A stretch of DNA of 64,000 nucleotides from Sindora glabra (GCA_020226215.1 CM035232.1:78052130-78116129), one strand, 5' to 3'. Counted from the stretch's first letter, positions 23,694-36,981 are shown. Numbers and translations: made by a program. Notes: generated from the letters alone by a model not told the origin.

Positions 23694-24221
23694 AACCAGT
23701 AACACAGCTTATTTGAGTCCATTGAATTATCCCGTGTTGCACATCTAAATGTTATTTATCCAAATACCAACGAAATCAATATCACAATGATTTTCTACTT
23801 CAAGCCAACTAATTTTTAACCTAACCCACTCAACTTAAACCGGCACTCAGAGGAAACTTAGCAGATTTGATATTTTATACTAAGCAATCATATAACCATG
23901 AACTCTAACTTCAAAATAAAAGAAATAAAAAGGGGGTGGTCCTATGAGACTCATAGCTTGTGATTAGAAGTGCAAACAATTCAAGCTGAGCTGAAATTTA
24001 AATGCTCAAGCTTGAAATCGCCAAAAATAAATAAGTTCGAACTTGAGCCTAAGATTAAACTCAAATAATTATAACTTGAATATGAGCATAAATGAGTTTA
24101 TACAAAACTTATTCGAACAATATGTTATTAGAACCCAATTTTTCATGAGACTTGAAATATTTGAATTCAAATTCAAGCTTCTAATGAAACTTAATCTAAA
24201 GAGTTTTTGCAACACTTGAAT

Positions 24222-27200
24222 TGTTGAAAATGACTTATGTAATTTGCTACAACTAGTTTGTCTATTTATATTATTATATAAAAAAAATAAAATCAATTAA
24301 AAATATTACAATCAAATCTAAAATACTAATTCTAATCCTCCTAATCAAATTAGAAAGGAAAAAATATTACAATAACAATAACAACAATAAAACTTTATCT
24401 CACTAAGTGGAATTGGCTACATAGATTGTACGATGCCATTAGACTTTATCAGAAATCAAATTTTTAGTAATATTATTCACCAAAAGATCCTTTTTTATAA
24501 CTTCTTTTGATGTCCTTTTGACCTCCCTCTATACTTTTTCACAGGATTAAAGACCATATGATCAACTCTTCTCAATGGTGCCTCCAATGGCCTTCTTTAC
24601 ACATGACCAAACCACCTTAACCAATTTTTTGTCATCTTCTCCTCAATAAGTGCTACGCCAATATATCATCATATACATTTATTTCATATCTTGTCCTTTC
24701 TTGTATGACTACACATCCATCTTAACATTCTCATTTTTGCTACCCCTATTTTTTGCTCTTGTTATCCCTTTAAAACCTAATATTCACTATCATAAAGCAT
24801 AGCTGATCCTATAATAGTTTAATAAAACTTCCCTTTAAGTTTAATAAGTACTTTACAATCACAAATAACTCTAGATGCCTTTCTTCATTTTAACCATCCA
24901 TCTTGTATCCTGTGTGTGACATCTCCATTAATTTTCCCATCGCTTTGCAAAATAGATCCCAAGTACTTAAAATTAAATATTTACGATATGATATGCTCTC
25001 CAATTTTTATCTCCAAATCATTTCTATCTTACTTCTTGTTAAATTTGCAATACATATATTCCATCTTACTCTTACTTAAGCGAAAACCTTTTAATTCCAA
25101 AACCTGCCTCTAAAGCTCCAATTCATGATTAACCTCTTCCCGCGATTTCTCAGTCACGAGTATATCATCTACAAATAACATACATTTAGGAATAGTCTCT
25201 TGTATGTTCCTAATAAGAACATCCAAGACTAGATTAAATAAAAACTAAGACAGAACCCTGATGTAAACCTATCTTTATAGTAAAATCTTTTGTCTCTCCT
25301 CTAGGAGTTCTTACACTTATAATTACTCCATTGTACATATCCTGTATAACCCGGATATATGTGATACGAACTCCTTTCTTTTGCAAAGCCTTCCACAACA
25401 CTTCTCTTGATACTTGATCATTTTTTCTAAGTCTATGAAAATTATATGTAAGTCTCTTTCTTTACTTCAATACCTTTCCATTAATCCTTGAAGAAGATAA
25501 CTTCTGCTATAGACCTTCTTAACATAAATCCAAATTAATTCTCTGCAATCCTAGTCTCGTCTCTTAATCTGTGCTCAATCATTTTTTTTCGAAGTTTCAA
25601 GTTTTATCCCTCAGTAGTTTGCACAGTTCTAAATATCTCCTTTGTTCTTATAGGCACTAAAATGCTCCTCCTCCACTCATTTGGCATTTTTTTATACCTC
25701 GAAATCTCATTAAATAACTTGATGGGTCAAAGATACCTTATTCTCCTAAACATTTCCAAACTTCAATAGGAATACCATTCGGAACAACGGCTTTACCATT
25801 ATCCATCCTCTTAAAAGCTTCTTTTGGTTCTCCAACTCGGATTCTACAATAATAAGTCAAATTTTGTTCGTCCTCTTGGGTTTTTAATTCTTCCATATCC
25901 TTAGTCACTCCTTACTCATCATTGAAAAACTTATAAAAGTACTTCTCCCATCTTTCTTTGATGTCTTTATCTGTGAGTAAAACTTGTCCTTCTTCATCCT
26001 TAATACACCTTACTTGATGCAAGTCTCTTGATTTTCTTTCCTTATTTTTAGCAAGCTTGTAAATTTTTCATTCTCCATTCTTAATTTCTAAATTCTGGTA
26101 AAACTCCTCAAAAGCTTTAAATCGTGCCTCGCTCACTGCTTTTTTGATCTCATTCCTAGCTATCCGATACCCGTCCTAATTTTCAACATTATCACACACA
26201 TACAAGGCCTTAAAGCATTCCTTCGTAATTTTGACCTTTTTCTACACACTTTCATTCCACCACCAAAATTTTTTATCTCGAGATCCAAAATCTTTTGATT
26301 TACCCAAAATTGTCTTAGCAACCATCCTAACCCTTGTAGCCATATCATTCCAAATATGGTTAGTACTTCCTTGTGCTTCCTAATTACCTTCCTTTAATAA
26401 TATTCTCTTAAAAATTATCTATTTCTCATCCTTGAGCTGCTATCACTTGATCCTTGAATTTATAACTTATTGTCTCTTCTTATTACGGGTTTTAAAATGA
26501 ACATCGAGAACCAAGACACTATGTTGTGTAGTAAGGCTCTCCCGAAATCACTTTGCAATCCTTACAAATTCTTCTATCTCAGCTCCTTACAAAAAAAAAA
26601 TTGATTTACAACCTTGAAGTTCCACTCTTATACGTAATTAGATGCTCCTCTCTCTTTTTAAAACAAGTGTTCACAATCTTGAAAACATACGCTATCAAAA
26701 AATTAAAAATGGATTATCCCTGTTCATTTAGTGCTCTAAAACCAAAATCCCCATGCACTTCCGAAAATTACCTTACCTTACTACCAACATGTCCATTTAA
26801 ATCCCCTCCGATGAAAATCTTTTCTTATGAAATTCCTTGAACCAATCCCTTTAGGTCTTCCCAAACTTCTTCAAATGTGTCTCCAATCCTATTTGTGGTA
26901 CATAAGCACTAATAATATTGATAGTCTCCCATGCAACTATTAGTCTTAAAGATAAGATCCTATCCCCCGTCTTTTTTACATCCATCATATTCTTCCAGTT
27001 ATTATCTACAATAATACCAATTCTGTTTTTTCCTCTAAATTTCTCCGTATACCATAATTAAAATCCTATAATGTTTAGCTCCTTAACTCTTTATCCAATA
27101 CATTTAGTTTCTTGAAGATACATGATGTTAATCCTTCTCCAAATCATGGTGTCCACAACCTCCAATGATTTATCTGTTAGCATGCCAATATTCCAACCCA

Positions 27201-27313
27201 TTTAGAAAGAAAAAAATATCAATTTAAAATATCCTAGAATAACTTCTTAATATATATATAATCAATTTAGAATTGCTCAAGGATATTTCCCTAAAAATCA
27301 CATAATCTCAGCA
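24222..27313 (-). mobile_element. 3' LTR of copia 1, split by LINE 1
   Basis: The outer part 24222-24367 and inner part 27202-27313 together align with the intact LTR at 32598-32817. Shared blocks are TGTTGAAAATG, then TACTAATTCTAATCCT, then GGATATTTCCCTAAAAA. The interruption coincides exactly with the LINE and its duplicated target. Confidence 0.85.
24368..27201 (-). mobile_element. RTE-type LINE 1, near full length of its ORF
   Basis: Minus strand, 2.8 kb, flanked by an 18-bp target duplication (24350-24367 and 27202-27219, one mismatch). It begins with WNIGMLTDKSLEVVDTM and MYLQETKC (AP endonuclease start of plant RTE elements), then ISAYVPQIGLE and GDRILSLR, the RT part (NGKAVVPNGIP), and the C-terminal TKNWLRWFGHV-RRPLEAPLRR. 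The 3' end is a TTGTTATTG-type short repeat instead of poly(A), as RTE elements have. Stops and frameshifts are scattered, so it is dead. Confidence 0.88.
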
Positions 27314-27325
27314 TTTACCCTCAAG
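27314..27325 (-). other. Polypurine tract of copia 1
   Basis: The minus strand reads CTTGAGGGTAAA immediately before the 3' LTR, a typical plus-strand primer site for copia elements. Confidence 0.65.
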
Positions 27326-27649
27326 CTAAAACATATATATCAAATGCACCCAATTTGTTACATATATAATCAATTCTTAATCCTCGAAGAGACTTGGTAA
27401 AAAAATCAACTAGTTAATCATTAGATTTTACAAAATAATACTAATTTCTTTCAAAGTTATCTTTTCTCAGATAAAACAACAGTTAAGTCCAATATGCTTA
27501 GCTCTTTAATGAAACAATGGGTTTGAGGCAATGTGCAATGCAACCTACTTATTACATATATGTTCCATAGAACTTGATTATATAATTTGAGTTTTTGTAA
27601 CAATTGTTTCAACCACAAGTTTACACATGACTAATGCTGTCACTCAATG

Positions 27650-29035
27650 CTCTGCTTTAGCATTTGATCTTGCTACCACATTTACCTTTTTACTCTTCTA
27701 TGAAATAAGATTTCCTCCCATGAGAATACAGTATCCGAAAATGGATTGTTGATCACCCAAAGACCTAGCTCAATTTGCATCAAAATATCCAACAATTTGA
27801 ATGTGGCTTCAACTTTCATATAACAATCCTTTTCTTGGACTTCCTTTATTGTATATGAGAATTTGCATAATAGAATCCCAATGAACACTATAAGGTGAAT
27901 TAAGGAATTTACTCACTACACTTACAACAAATGAAATATCAGGTCTAGTGATCATGAGATAATTCAACCTTCTAACAAATCCTTGATATTTATAAAAGGC
28001 TCCCCCTGATTTAGCAAAATTTTTATATTAGGATTCATAGATGTGTCAACTGATCATACCTATCTCACTTAGTATATCAAGAGTATATTTCCTCAGATAA
28101 ATAGAAATACCAAACCAAGATTATACTACCTCAATGTCAAGAAAATAAGGAAACTTACCAGGATCTTTAGTGTGAAAGTGATGAGACAAATGTTGTTTAA
28201 GCTAGTTAATATCCTTGCGATCATCTCTTATAATCACTATGTCATCAACATTAACAATTAAGTATGTTTGACTAAAAATAAGAGTGATAAAAAATAGAAT
28301 GATTAACTTCACTCTCCTACATGTCAAAATCCAAGACAACTTTATTGAACCTCTTAAACTAGGCTCGTGTAGATTATTTAAGGCTATAAAGCAATTTCTA
28401 CAATTTACAAAGTAGATAAATCTTCGTAAGCAACAAACCATAGTAGTTGCTCCATGTAAACTTTCATCAAGATCAACATGCAAGAAAGTATTTTTAATGT
28501 CTAACTGATATGAAACCCAATGATGAATAGCAACCAAGGAGAGAAAAAAGAAAACTCAAGCATCTTTGCAATAGGTGAGAATGTATCCCCATAATTTAAA
28601 CCAAAGATCTAAGTATAACCCTTCACCAATAATTGGGTTTTTAATTGGTTAATCTTTTTATCAGAATCAACTTTAATAATAAATATCCAATGATATCCAA
28701 TTAAAGATTTTCTAAAAGGCGAAGGTACCAAACTCCATGTACTACTAGTGTATAATGCAGTCATCTCATCCAGCATAACCTAACACCACCCTAGGTGGGA
28801 GAGAACTTCATGCAATTTTGGGAATGGAAACTGAGGACAAGGAAGAAACAAAAGAATGGTGAGATGTAGATAAACAATGAAAACTTTGAAAATTATAAAC
28901 AAGTATGAATTTCGAGCAAAATGATTACCTTTTCGAAGGGTAATGGGTAAGTCATCAGAATTTTCTAGTGGGTTGGATCCTGGAGATGAGGTTGGCACAG
29001 GAGATGAGTGTATAGGAGCTTCTGTGGTAATTTAG
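27650..29035 (-). pseudogene. copia 1 reverse transcriptase/RNase H remnant
   Basis: The minus strand runs from LPITLRKGNHFARNSY (RT upstream block, 28.95 kb) through VSYQLDIKNTFLHVDLDESLHG (28.5 kb; usual QLDVKNAFLHGDL) and LIVNVDDIVIIRDD (28.25 kb; usual LIVYVDDIIITGDD, with YVDD changed to NVDD) to RNase H at 27.89-27.68 kb (DILMQIELGLWVINNPFSD and EEILFHRR). All blocks are in family order but split over several frames. Confidence 0.88.
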
Positions 29036-29341
29036 ATTGGTGTTGAATCAAGTTAATTTTCAACAACCAAAGAAGGACAAGGCTATCACTGATAGGAAAT
29101 AAGAGTCATATTCTATGGAAATAAAGACAAAAAAAATGTAGGATCATAAAAAAGAATAAATAAAACCTTGGTTACAAAAATCAATTGTGGTAGAGAAGAA
29201 AAATGGAGAGGACTCAAAATGAGACATCAATATAAGTAAAAATTGTATGCAAGGTTCATAAATAACAACTATAGCCTTTTTGCAATTTTGAATACTCAAG
29301 AAAAATACATTTGATGGAATTTATCTTCCACTAAAGAATGA

Positions 29342-30420
29342 TCATAAACAAAATAAATACATCCAAAAACACAAAAGAAGTTTATACATGTGTTCTTTTG
29401 GAAATACCAGAAAGTGAGAAATTTGATTATGCAAAATAAATGAAAGCATACGATTTATTAAATAACGTGTAATTGAAATAGCATCTGCCAAAAAAGGAAA
29501 GGGAACATTTGTATACAACAACAAAATTCATGCACAACAACAACAATTACGTATTATCCCATTAAGTGAAGTCAATTACATGAATCGCACCACATCATTA
29601 GACTTTATCAAAAACTAAATTTTCAGTGATATTATTCACTAGGAGATCCCTTTTTATAACTTCCTTCAAAGTTCTTTTTAACCTCCCTCTATACTTTTTC
29701 ACAAAGTTAAAGACCATGTAATCAAGTCTTCTCACTAGTACTTCCAATGGCCTTCTTTGCATATGACCAAACCACCTTAACCGATTTTCTGTCATTTTCT
29801 CTTCAGTAAGTGTCACGCCAATATACCCTCCTATATATTTATTTCGTATCTTATCCTTTCTTGTATGATCACACATCTATCTTAACATTCTCATTCCTGC
29901 TACTCCTATTTTTTACTCTTGTTGTCCCTTTGTGGCCCAACATTTACCATCATAAAGTATAGCTGGTCGTATAGCGGTTCGATAAAACTTCTCTTTAAAC
30001 TTAGTAGGTACTTTACAATCACAAATAATTCTAAATGTCTTTCTCCATTTTAACCATCCAACTTGTATCCTGTATATGACATCTCCATCAATTTCCCCAT
30101 CGCTTTGCAAAATATATCCTACATTCAACTAAATGTTGATTCTTTCTTTCAACAATACCATTTTGTTGAGATGTGTGGACATGTAGATTGATATCCCTCC
30201 AAAAGAGATGAAAGAAAAAGATGCAAAAAAATATTCTCGAACATTATCACTCCAAAACATGCTTGTGAATTTCAAAACAAAAAAGACAAATGGAAATAAC
30301 CTAAAATGATCTTTTATGAAATATAATCATGTAAATCAAGAATAGTCATCAATAAATGTAAAAATATCTAAAACCCAAAGTTGAAGTAACACAATTTGGA
30401 CCTCAAATATCAGAATGAAT
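29342..30420 (-). pseudogene. copia 1 integrase remnant, split by LINE 2
   Basis: The C-terminal side of the core reads LLYTNVPFPFLADAISITRYLINRM (in two pieces, 29342-29524) and ends FWMYLFC. The preceding motif lies beyond the LINE at about 30125-30180 as HTSQQNGIVERKNQHLVE, the standard copia HTPQQNGVVERKN block with the catalytic Glu kept. Removing the LINE brings the two halves together. Confidence 0.85.
29534..30121 (-). mobile_element. RTE-type LINE 2, 5'-truncated
   Basis: About 590 bp of the 3' end of the same LINE family as LINE 1. Frames read TKFKEKFYRTAIRPAILY (RT C-terminal side, 30.0 kb) and TENRLRWFGHMQRRPLEV (29.78 kb). The 3' end is a TTG repeat (29530-29545), and the 5' end stops abruptly inside the copia integrase. 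Relative to LINE 1 it looks better preserved, so the copy may be somewhat younger. Target duplications could not be fixed with certainty. Confidence 0.85.
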
Positions 30421-31119
30421 GATAAAAATAATGACTCAAATCTATTGTGACTCTACTAGGGAATGAAATGCGTTCATGCTTACCAAGTTGATAAAACTCA
30501 TACTTTAACCATTTTACGAAATTTTTCAATATTAGAATAACTCAAAACAGTAGTAAAGCAACTCAAGTGACTCAAAAATTAAACAAATTACTAGAGAAGT
30601 TGGTTGGATGTAATAAAATCCTTGTGACTCATATCTGATGCTAATCATCGTCCCCGTTCTCCAATCCTATATATAAAGAAATTAGCAAAAAAATTATGGA
30701 ATAATTAAAAGTGTAAGTTGGCTAACAAATATCAAATTGAGTAGGCAATCAAATTCCAAAGGCAAAAATGAAAAAGGATTTGCTTGACAAATAGCTTATA
30801 CACTAATTTTAGTTCCATCATTTAAAGTGATACCAAGAAGAAATTTATTGGTGTAAAAATGAATAACTAAGGATTTGGTGCCAACTATATGATCAAAAAC
30901 TCCCGAATCAAGCACCTAAGGCCCTAAAGATGTTGAATGAGACAGATAGGCTGTAGAATTACCATAATGTGCTATAAAGGCAGAACTTTTTCTTGTTTAT
31001 GCTGAATGAATAGATTTTGAATGAATCCTAGAAGTTCTTGATCAAATGTGGTTGACTAAATACTTATTTCATTACTAGCTATTTCAATAGAATTACCAAT
31101 TTCAATACTCGCTAAAATG

Positions 31120-32330
31120 GCAAACCGTGGTAGACATCTATGCAAGACCTAACATTCTTGTGAATGCCCAAACTTCTAGTAGTGATTGCAATAGTAACAA
31201 AAGTTTCCTCATCCTTCGTGGCCTCTTCCACCTTTTTTACTTCCATGACGACCTTGACCTTTGTCATTGGAATGATATATTAAGGCAAAATTCTCATTCC
31301 CTCTGGTGAAAAGTGTTGGAAGTTTACCATTTTTTATGGTGAGAAGTGTTGGAGGTTTATGTCTTATTAGACTTCAGAAGGCATCAATTAAAGTTGAAAT
31401 TTGAGTAAAAACTAGTAGTTGATTACAAATTGCAGAAAACTCTTTAATACTTGCAAGAATAAAGGCCACAAAATTTGTCTCCCCTATTTAGTGAAATCAA
31501 TTGAGGTAGGCAGTAATTGTTGGAATTCTTCTACAATAATTTGGACTCTTGATATAAAAGGAAATGCTAGAATTCTACTACTACAAATTGACCCAATTAT
31601 ATGCAAGATTATAAAATCATTGGATGTTATCTGAATATAGTTGTTTAGTTTTCTCCCATATATCATAACAACTTGTAGATGAATGGAAATAGTTGAATAA
31701 ATAGGGTTCAATAGAGTGCCACTATATAGATAATAATTAAGCATCCAATTTCTCCCAAGCTAGTTGACTAGGTGTGGGAATATTTGTAAGCATTTTTGTC
31801 AAATAATCTTACACTTCGTAGCCCTTAAACCAAGTTTGAACAGCCACAAATCATAAAGCATGATTGTCTTTATATAATTTAACTAATGTATTGGTAGGAT
31901 TACCGTCAAATAAGGAGGAAAAATTTTGTTATCTTTGAATTTTCTTCTATGTTAAAGGCAACTAAAAGGGCAGCAATCAAGAACTAGAAAATAGAACTTA
32001 AAAAAAAAAAATAATCAAACCTAACTGTTTGGATCCAAAATAAAGGGATATGATGCTTGGACTTCAAAATTGAAGCCATAAACAAATTTAGTGAGGAGCT
32101 ACAATTGCCGTAAGGTAGCATGTGTTATTTATGCATGTTTGCAATAGTGGCATGTTGATGTCACACACCAATTGTGGTAGCCAAAAAGTCACCAACGGTG
32201 TTGATTTTGTTGCTAGTTCTTCAAAAATCATGTTATTGCTCCATGATTTAAAGCAACCAAATCGGGCATTTTTGAGGAAGTTGTTGTGATGCAAAACAAT
32301 TTTTGGGGAGAAAAAAAATTAAAAAAAAAA
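31120..32330 (-). pseudogene. copia 1 gag remnant
   Basis: A frame at 31.74-31.48 kb (NPIYSTISIHLQVVMIYGRK) matches the capsid region of copia gag. A degenerate zinc knuckle (CNHYSKFGHSQEC style) is near 31.17 kb next to an RGG/RHGSK-rich piece. No intact frame remains. Confidence 0.7.
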
Positions 32331-32597
32331 AAGATTCAACATTTGGGTTTGTAGGGTTTATATTTGGGCTTGTTTTGGAAGCTTGGAGGTGTTTGGGTTT
32401 AGGTTTGAATTTTGATAGAAACACAGAAGAAAAATTTGAAAGTCTCTGTTTGGGTTTGTATTTTTTGTTTCTGAGCCAAAAAAATGGAAAAAAGAAAAAG
32501 AGAAAGAGAGAGTGCTTGAAGCTCAATAGAAGAAAATTGAAACAAAAGTAATGCCCCTCCATGTGGGGGCTCTAATATTAACTTCAATTGTTGAAAT

Positions 32598-32817
32598 TGT
32601 TGAAAATGGCCTATGCAATTGGCTACAACCGGTATGTCTATTTATATACAAAAGATTAAATCAATCAAAAATATTATAATCAAATCTAAAGTACTAATTC
32701 TAATCCTAATCAAGCTAAAGAGTGAAAAAAAAAATATCAATGTAAAATATTCTAGAATAAGTTCCTAATATATACATAATCCTAGGATATTTCCCTAAAA
32801 AGCAAGCAATCCCAACA
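32598..32817 (-). mobile_element. 5' LTR of copia 1
   Basis: 220 bp, with ends TGTTG...CAACA. It is homologous to the split copy at 24222-27313. Confidence 0.85.
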
Positions 32818-33291
32818 ACAACCTTCTCCGAATGATTTGTCATTTAACCTAAATTTAACCATATAAAATTTTATTCTTCATAAATAAATCAAAAACAAGA
32901 TTTTTTTTATTTCATTTTAATTATCAATATAAATTTATCTCTAACCACTAAATCTACTTAAAATATCCATGAAAATATCACATAATGTTGATAATTATAT
33001 TTAGCAAAAAGTAACATATACTAAAAAGCTAATTTAATCATAATATTATACTTCTTTATGCAACTTCAACGATTAATAATAAAATTATTTTTTATGTAAT
33101 ATGTTGTTTATATATAATATAAAAATAAAAAATATATTTTTTATTATTAGGCTCATTTAAGCTCGCATATAATTTAAGCTGAGCAAGCTCAAGCTCAACT
33201 CTAGTTCAGTTTATTGAAACTCAATTCATTTATAATCAAACTAACCTTTTGCAAGTCAATCTCAAGATTTGTTGGCACCCCTATTTGTGAT

Positions 33292-36200
33292 ACTTTGTCA
33301 TACTCTAATCTCTAAGTACATTAGTAGCCTGAATAAATTATGTTAATATTTTGAATAAAACAAGTTAATACTCACAATTAGTATTAGTAAAACTCAACTA
33401 TCTCCTAGAATAATAATAACTTTTAATTTTATGAAATAGCTAAGGTTTTGCATTTTTAACAAAATGATTGTCAATACCCTCGCTATGTTTGGACAACGTT
33501 CTACATGAGATTTACTGCCAAAGTTTCAATTTCTAGTGCCCTCACCAGAGCTAATGGTTTTCACTTAAGTTGTATTTATCTTCTCTATTTTTGTATTCTT
33601 TGCTAGCTTAAGCCTTTGTTCATGTTGTTTGCGATTGGTTTTGCTCAAAAGGCTTTTAACTTATGCAGTAAGGGTCTCGCCAAAGCTCTTACTTCTGGCA
33701 ACGTGGCAAGTTTTTTGGTTCAACATCAAGTTTTCCCTTTTTGATGAAGGGTGTCTTCAAATTGAGGTGAAATATTTTGAATTTTTGAAGGAAGAAAATC
33801 CTATTAGTTTGGATATCACATAAAAAAGCAATGTTTACCCAGAAAATTGTCAGGAATAAATGGAGTCTTCTAACTTCTCTATTTTCATGAGCTACATGAT
33901 TGGTACAACCAATTGAATTCTTGTAAGACTTTTTAGGGAGTCAAATAACTCTATCACAAGAGGTGAAAATCATTAAGGTATGTTCCTGACAATTTCTAAA
34001 CCACTACAGAAGGGAAGAATGTTTTCAGTAGTCCCACTTAGACCAAGTTTGAATCTAGATCCTGTGATGCCCAGACTCAACATCCTCCCTTGCCGTACCA
34101 GTGTCAACATCACATGGTACTAATACGAACACGAGATATGCATCCAACTCAACCGAAAAATGTTGGACATAGCTACGATGATGAAGCAGGAAACAAAAAG
34201 ACAAAATAAAGATGAGAGAGAAGAGCTTAAGGTTTATGACTATAAAGACCAATCAATCAATTAGAATCTAGTGGCAAGAATTTTTGCTAGTATTCATATG
34301 AATGAGCTGCATTTATTCATTCATCTCTACAAATTTGGTGACAATGGCATAAGCAATACAAAGATAAAAAGCAACTAAAAGGAGATAAAAGAGATATTTA
34401 TTACAAAGGATTTAAAGGAGAAAAGTGATGTGATCAAAGAAGTTAAGGGTTTTTCAATTGGTAAAACAAGAAGTCAGAAGGATATTTATTAAAAATTGGA
34501 AGATAAAAGATATTTATTAGAAATTAGGAAGATAATTTTGAAAGAGGATAGAAGTAGTTGGTATGCAGATAAATTTAAGATATTTAATATTTTATTATTT
34601 ACTATTTTCTTAATAATATATATCAATATTTTATTTTGCAAAAATGTCCTTTGATATATAATGGCCAATTAAATTATGATATTTACTTATATCCCTATGT
34701 CCATATTCATAATTTGAACACGCATTAACCAAGTCCCTATATTTTCAATTTAAGAATTTTCCATATTAGACTCCTAGATCCATACCCAAGTTCAAGATTA
34801 ATATCTGAGTCTGAGTATCATAGTATGGATATACATTGGATTAACTTCTATGCAAGCAACTTCCCCAATATAGCTTTAGTAGAAATGTGTTTCCTAAAAT
34901 CAACAAACAAAAATTGATGCTGTGAGGATGAATGATTTGGGTGTAACTTTTCAAGAGCTTGAGAAATTGGCCATTACTATCAATTATGGTGACTTTAAAG
35001 GAAGAAAGGGAAAAAGTTGTCAAAAGAAGGTCATTAATTTGGCTTGTGAATGGTTTTAAGAGTCCTTAAAAGTTGAGTTAGGATAAGCATCTTAGAAGTC
35101 TTCGGGCTAATGTCCTTTGGGTTTTATCATGTCTTTTTGGCTTGCCTCGTGTCCTCTTCTTTTCAAAAGTTTCAAGCTAAAAGAACATGGTTTTTCTCCC
35201 GAGGGCTAAGTTCACCGAATATGCAAAGGGTTTGGTTTCCTCTTTTAAATCTTTGATTGAGGATTCTTATGGTTTTCTTTTCTTATATTTTTTTTATCTT
35301 TTCTATTTCTTTTTCTTGAGGATATCTTATCCACTTCTTTCTTAATAAAATTACTTTTTCTTACCATCACACTGCCCCCAAAAAAAAAATTATGCCCTTC
35401 CACTTCATAATGGTAGGTGGAGACAAACCATTCATTGTAGATGATGTTCTATAAAAATTTCATCGTAGGGTATGTAAACCTTTAGAAGATTTCCGCACAT
35501 AATTGCAAATAGTCACAAGACATTAGCATGATGTGGAAGGATATGAAAAGCATATTATATAAACAATTAAACTACTCATACTAACTACAAGTAATACTCT
35601 GTTTTACTTGAATTATTAACAAAATTTACTCGAAGTTATCAACATAGCTAGAGATAGTTATCATTAGAATATTGTAAAGTACTAGAAGCTATGAGTATGA
35701 TAGAAACCTCCATTGAAACATACCAACACATGGAAAAGCATAATTACAATTTCAAAATATCAAGACAAACAAGGGTGTTGCAAGAGGAAGAAAACATACA
35801 TATAATTGTTTGTGGAAAAAGAAAATGTGAAGTAACAAAATATACATATCACATATATCTAATGCTCTCTTTTGAAAAACCCCCCTAAAAAAAAGGAAGT
35901 GGGTAATTTAGTCCTAATAAATACCCTACTGAAATGTTACATCCACTTGCTTCAAACAAAGGTCCAACCACTTTTGCAAAGTTAGATTTTCTTCATCATG
36001 CTATGCTTTAGACCTCAAAGTCAAGTTTGCTCCAACTAGAGTAAAACGATGGACAATGGGGTAAGAATGGTAATTAGAATCATTGTTAATACCATGATTA
36101 TAGGGATTTACCCATAATCTAAGATTTCTATTTGATTTTAGTTTTACGTACCGTAAGTGGACAGCCTACAATTAAGAATTGAAATTGCTTTTGAGATTAT

Positions 36201-36818
36201 AATGTTTTTTCCTTCATGTTCAACTTCTCCCTTTATTCTTTTTCTCTCTCCATTCTCTTTATTCTCTTCCTTTTCGACTCCCTTTCCCTCACTTCTCTCT
36301 GCTTGTACAACATCAACGCTACAACCACAATTATATTAAATGGCGTGAGAGAATTACAGCCAGCACCAAATGATAGATCAGAAGCAATCAAATAGGAAAG
36401 ATTCCCTAGGTAAGCTTGTCCTGCTAATGTCATTGCTATATCAATAACCCAGCAGCCAGCAAATACATATAACGGGCAAAAAATTCAAAATTGTTAGATC
36501 TTTGGTTAATTCTAAATTATATTATGATTGACTCTATGGCCTAAGGCTTGCTTGCACCTAATGTTGAGGGTATTAAAATCTTTATATTTCTTATAAGCAT
36601 TGGGGTTAATTCTTTTATTGTTTTCAACCAATATTCAGAGTTTTCTCTTCAACTTTCTCTAGCATCTTTACTTCTCCCTTTCCTCCCAACCCTAATTATT
36701 TTTCTCAACAAAGATGATAGGCTAAGATCAATCTAAAATGCTTAAAAAGATGCATACTAGAGTACTAGACCACCAATCCTCAAATACCAAAAATTAAAAG
36801 GCAAGAATCAATAAACTA
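33292..36818. other. WIP intron stretch without recognised gene
   Basis: About 3.5 kb of AT-rich sequence between the hAT-like element and copia 2. Some pieces (33590-33820, 34850-35050) look protein-like in composition but show no family I know. Open frames of 60-70 residues here overlap on both strands and have no support. A possible LINE/L1-type 3' end at 35100-35390 is listed separately. Confidence 0.5.
35100..35391 (+). mobile_element. Possible 3' end of an L1-type retroelement
   Basis: A T-rich stretch ends with CTTAATAAAATTACTTTTTC, CATCACACTGCCCCC and then A10. This resembles the 3' untranslated end of plant L1 LINEs, which finish with AATAAAA and poly(A). No coding motif upstream supports it, so it remains tentative. 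Confidence 0.3.
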
Positions 36819-36965
36819 TATTAAGAGAGAGAAGAGATTTGTGAGATCATATCCTCAATTGAAGAAGGCAATGTCTATTGATAATAAAAATATAAGATTA
36901 TAAGAAATAGGCTTAGGTCCATGCATCTTAGCATGCAAGAAACTAATACGCTTAGTTCACTAAGA
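36819..36965 (-). mobile_element. 3' LTR of copia 2
   Basis: 147 bp, same length and order of motifs as the LTR at 41837-41983 (shared GGCTTAG, CCATGCATCTTAG, CTTAGTTCACTAA). Its outer TG has become TA. Confidence 0.85.
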
Positions 36966-36981
36966 CTCCTCCTCAAGTTAG
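36966..36981 (-). other. Polypurine tract of copia 2
   Basis: The minus strand reads AACTTGAGGAGGAG just before the 3' LTR, an almost standard copia polypurine tract. Confidence 0.75.

Larger units (their letters stand above)
24222..32817 (-). mobile_element. Ty1/copia element 1 (interrupted by two LINEs)
   Basis: Minus-strand element with short LTRs: 5' LTR 32598-32817, 3' LTR 24222-27313 (about 240 bp once the LINE at 24368-27201 is removed). Order: primer-binding site near 32568-32580 (decayed, ATTAGAGCC), gag 32.3-31.1 kb, integrase 30.4-29.3 kb (split by LINE 2), RT 29.0-28.1 kb, RNase H 27.9-27.65 kb, polypurine tract at 27314-27325. Without the LINEs it is about 5.2 kb, normal for copia. 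All coding parts are broken. Confidence 0.88.
23965..33283. mobile_element. Non-autonomous hAT-like DNA element, split by copia 1
   Basis: The left end is TAGAAGTGCAAACAATTC at 23965; the right end, read on the minus strand from 33283, is TAGGGGTGCCAACAAATC. These are good inverted termini of hAT type. They are flanked by CTTGTGAT (23957-23964) and TTTGTGAT (33284-33291), an 8-bp target duplication with one mismatch, the hAT length. Both halves (23965-24221 and 32818-33283) are rich in AAGCT/GAGC words, as in a widespread angiosperm family. Without the copia insertion the element is about 720 bp and carries no transposase. Confidence 0.75.

Noticed and set aside
32248..32587. Frames rich in Phe or Lys next to copia 1
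   Set aside because: Low-complexity A/T-rich leader of the copia element, open on both strands.
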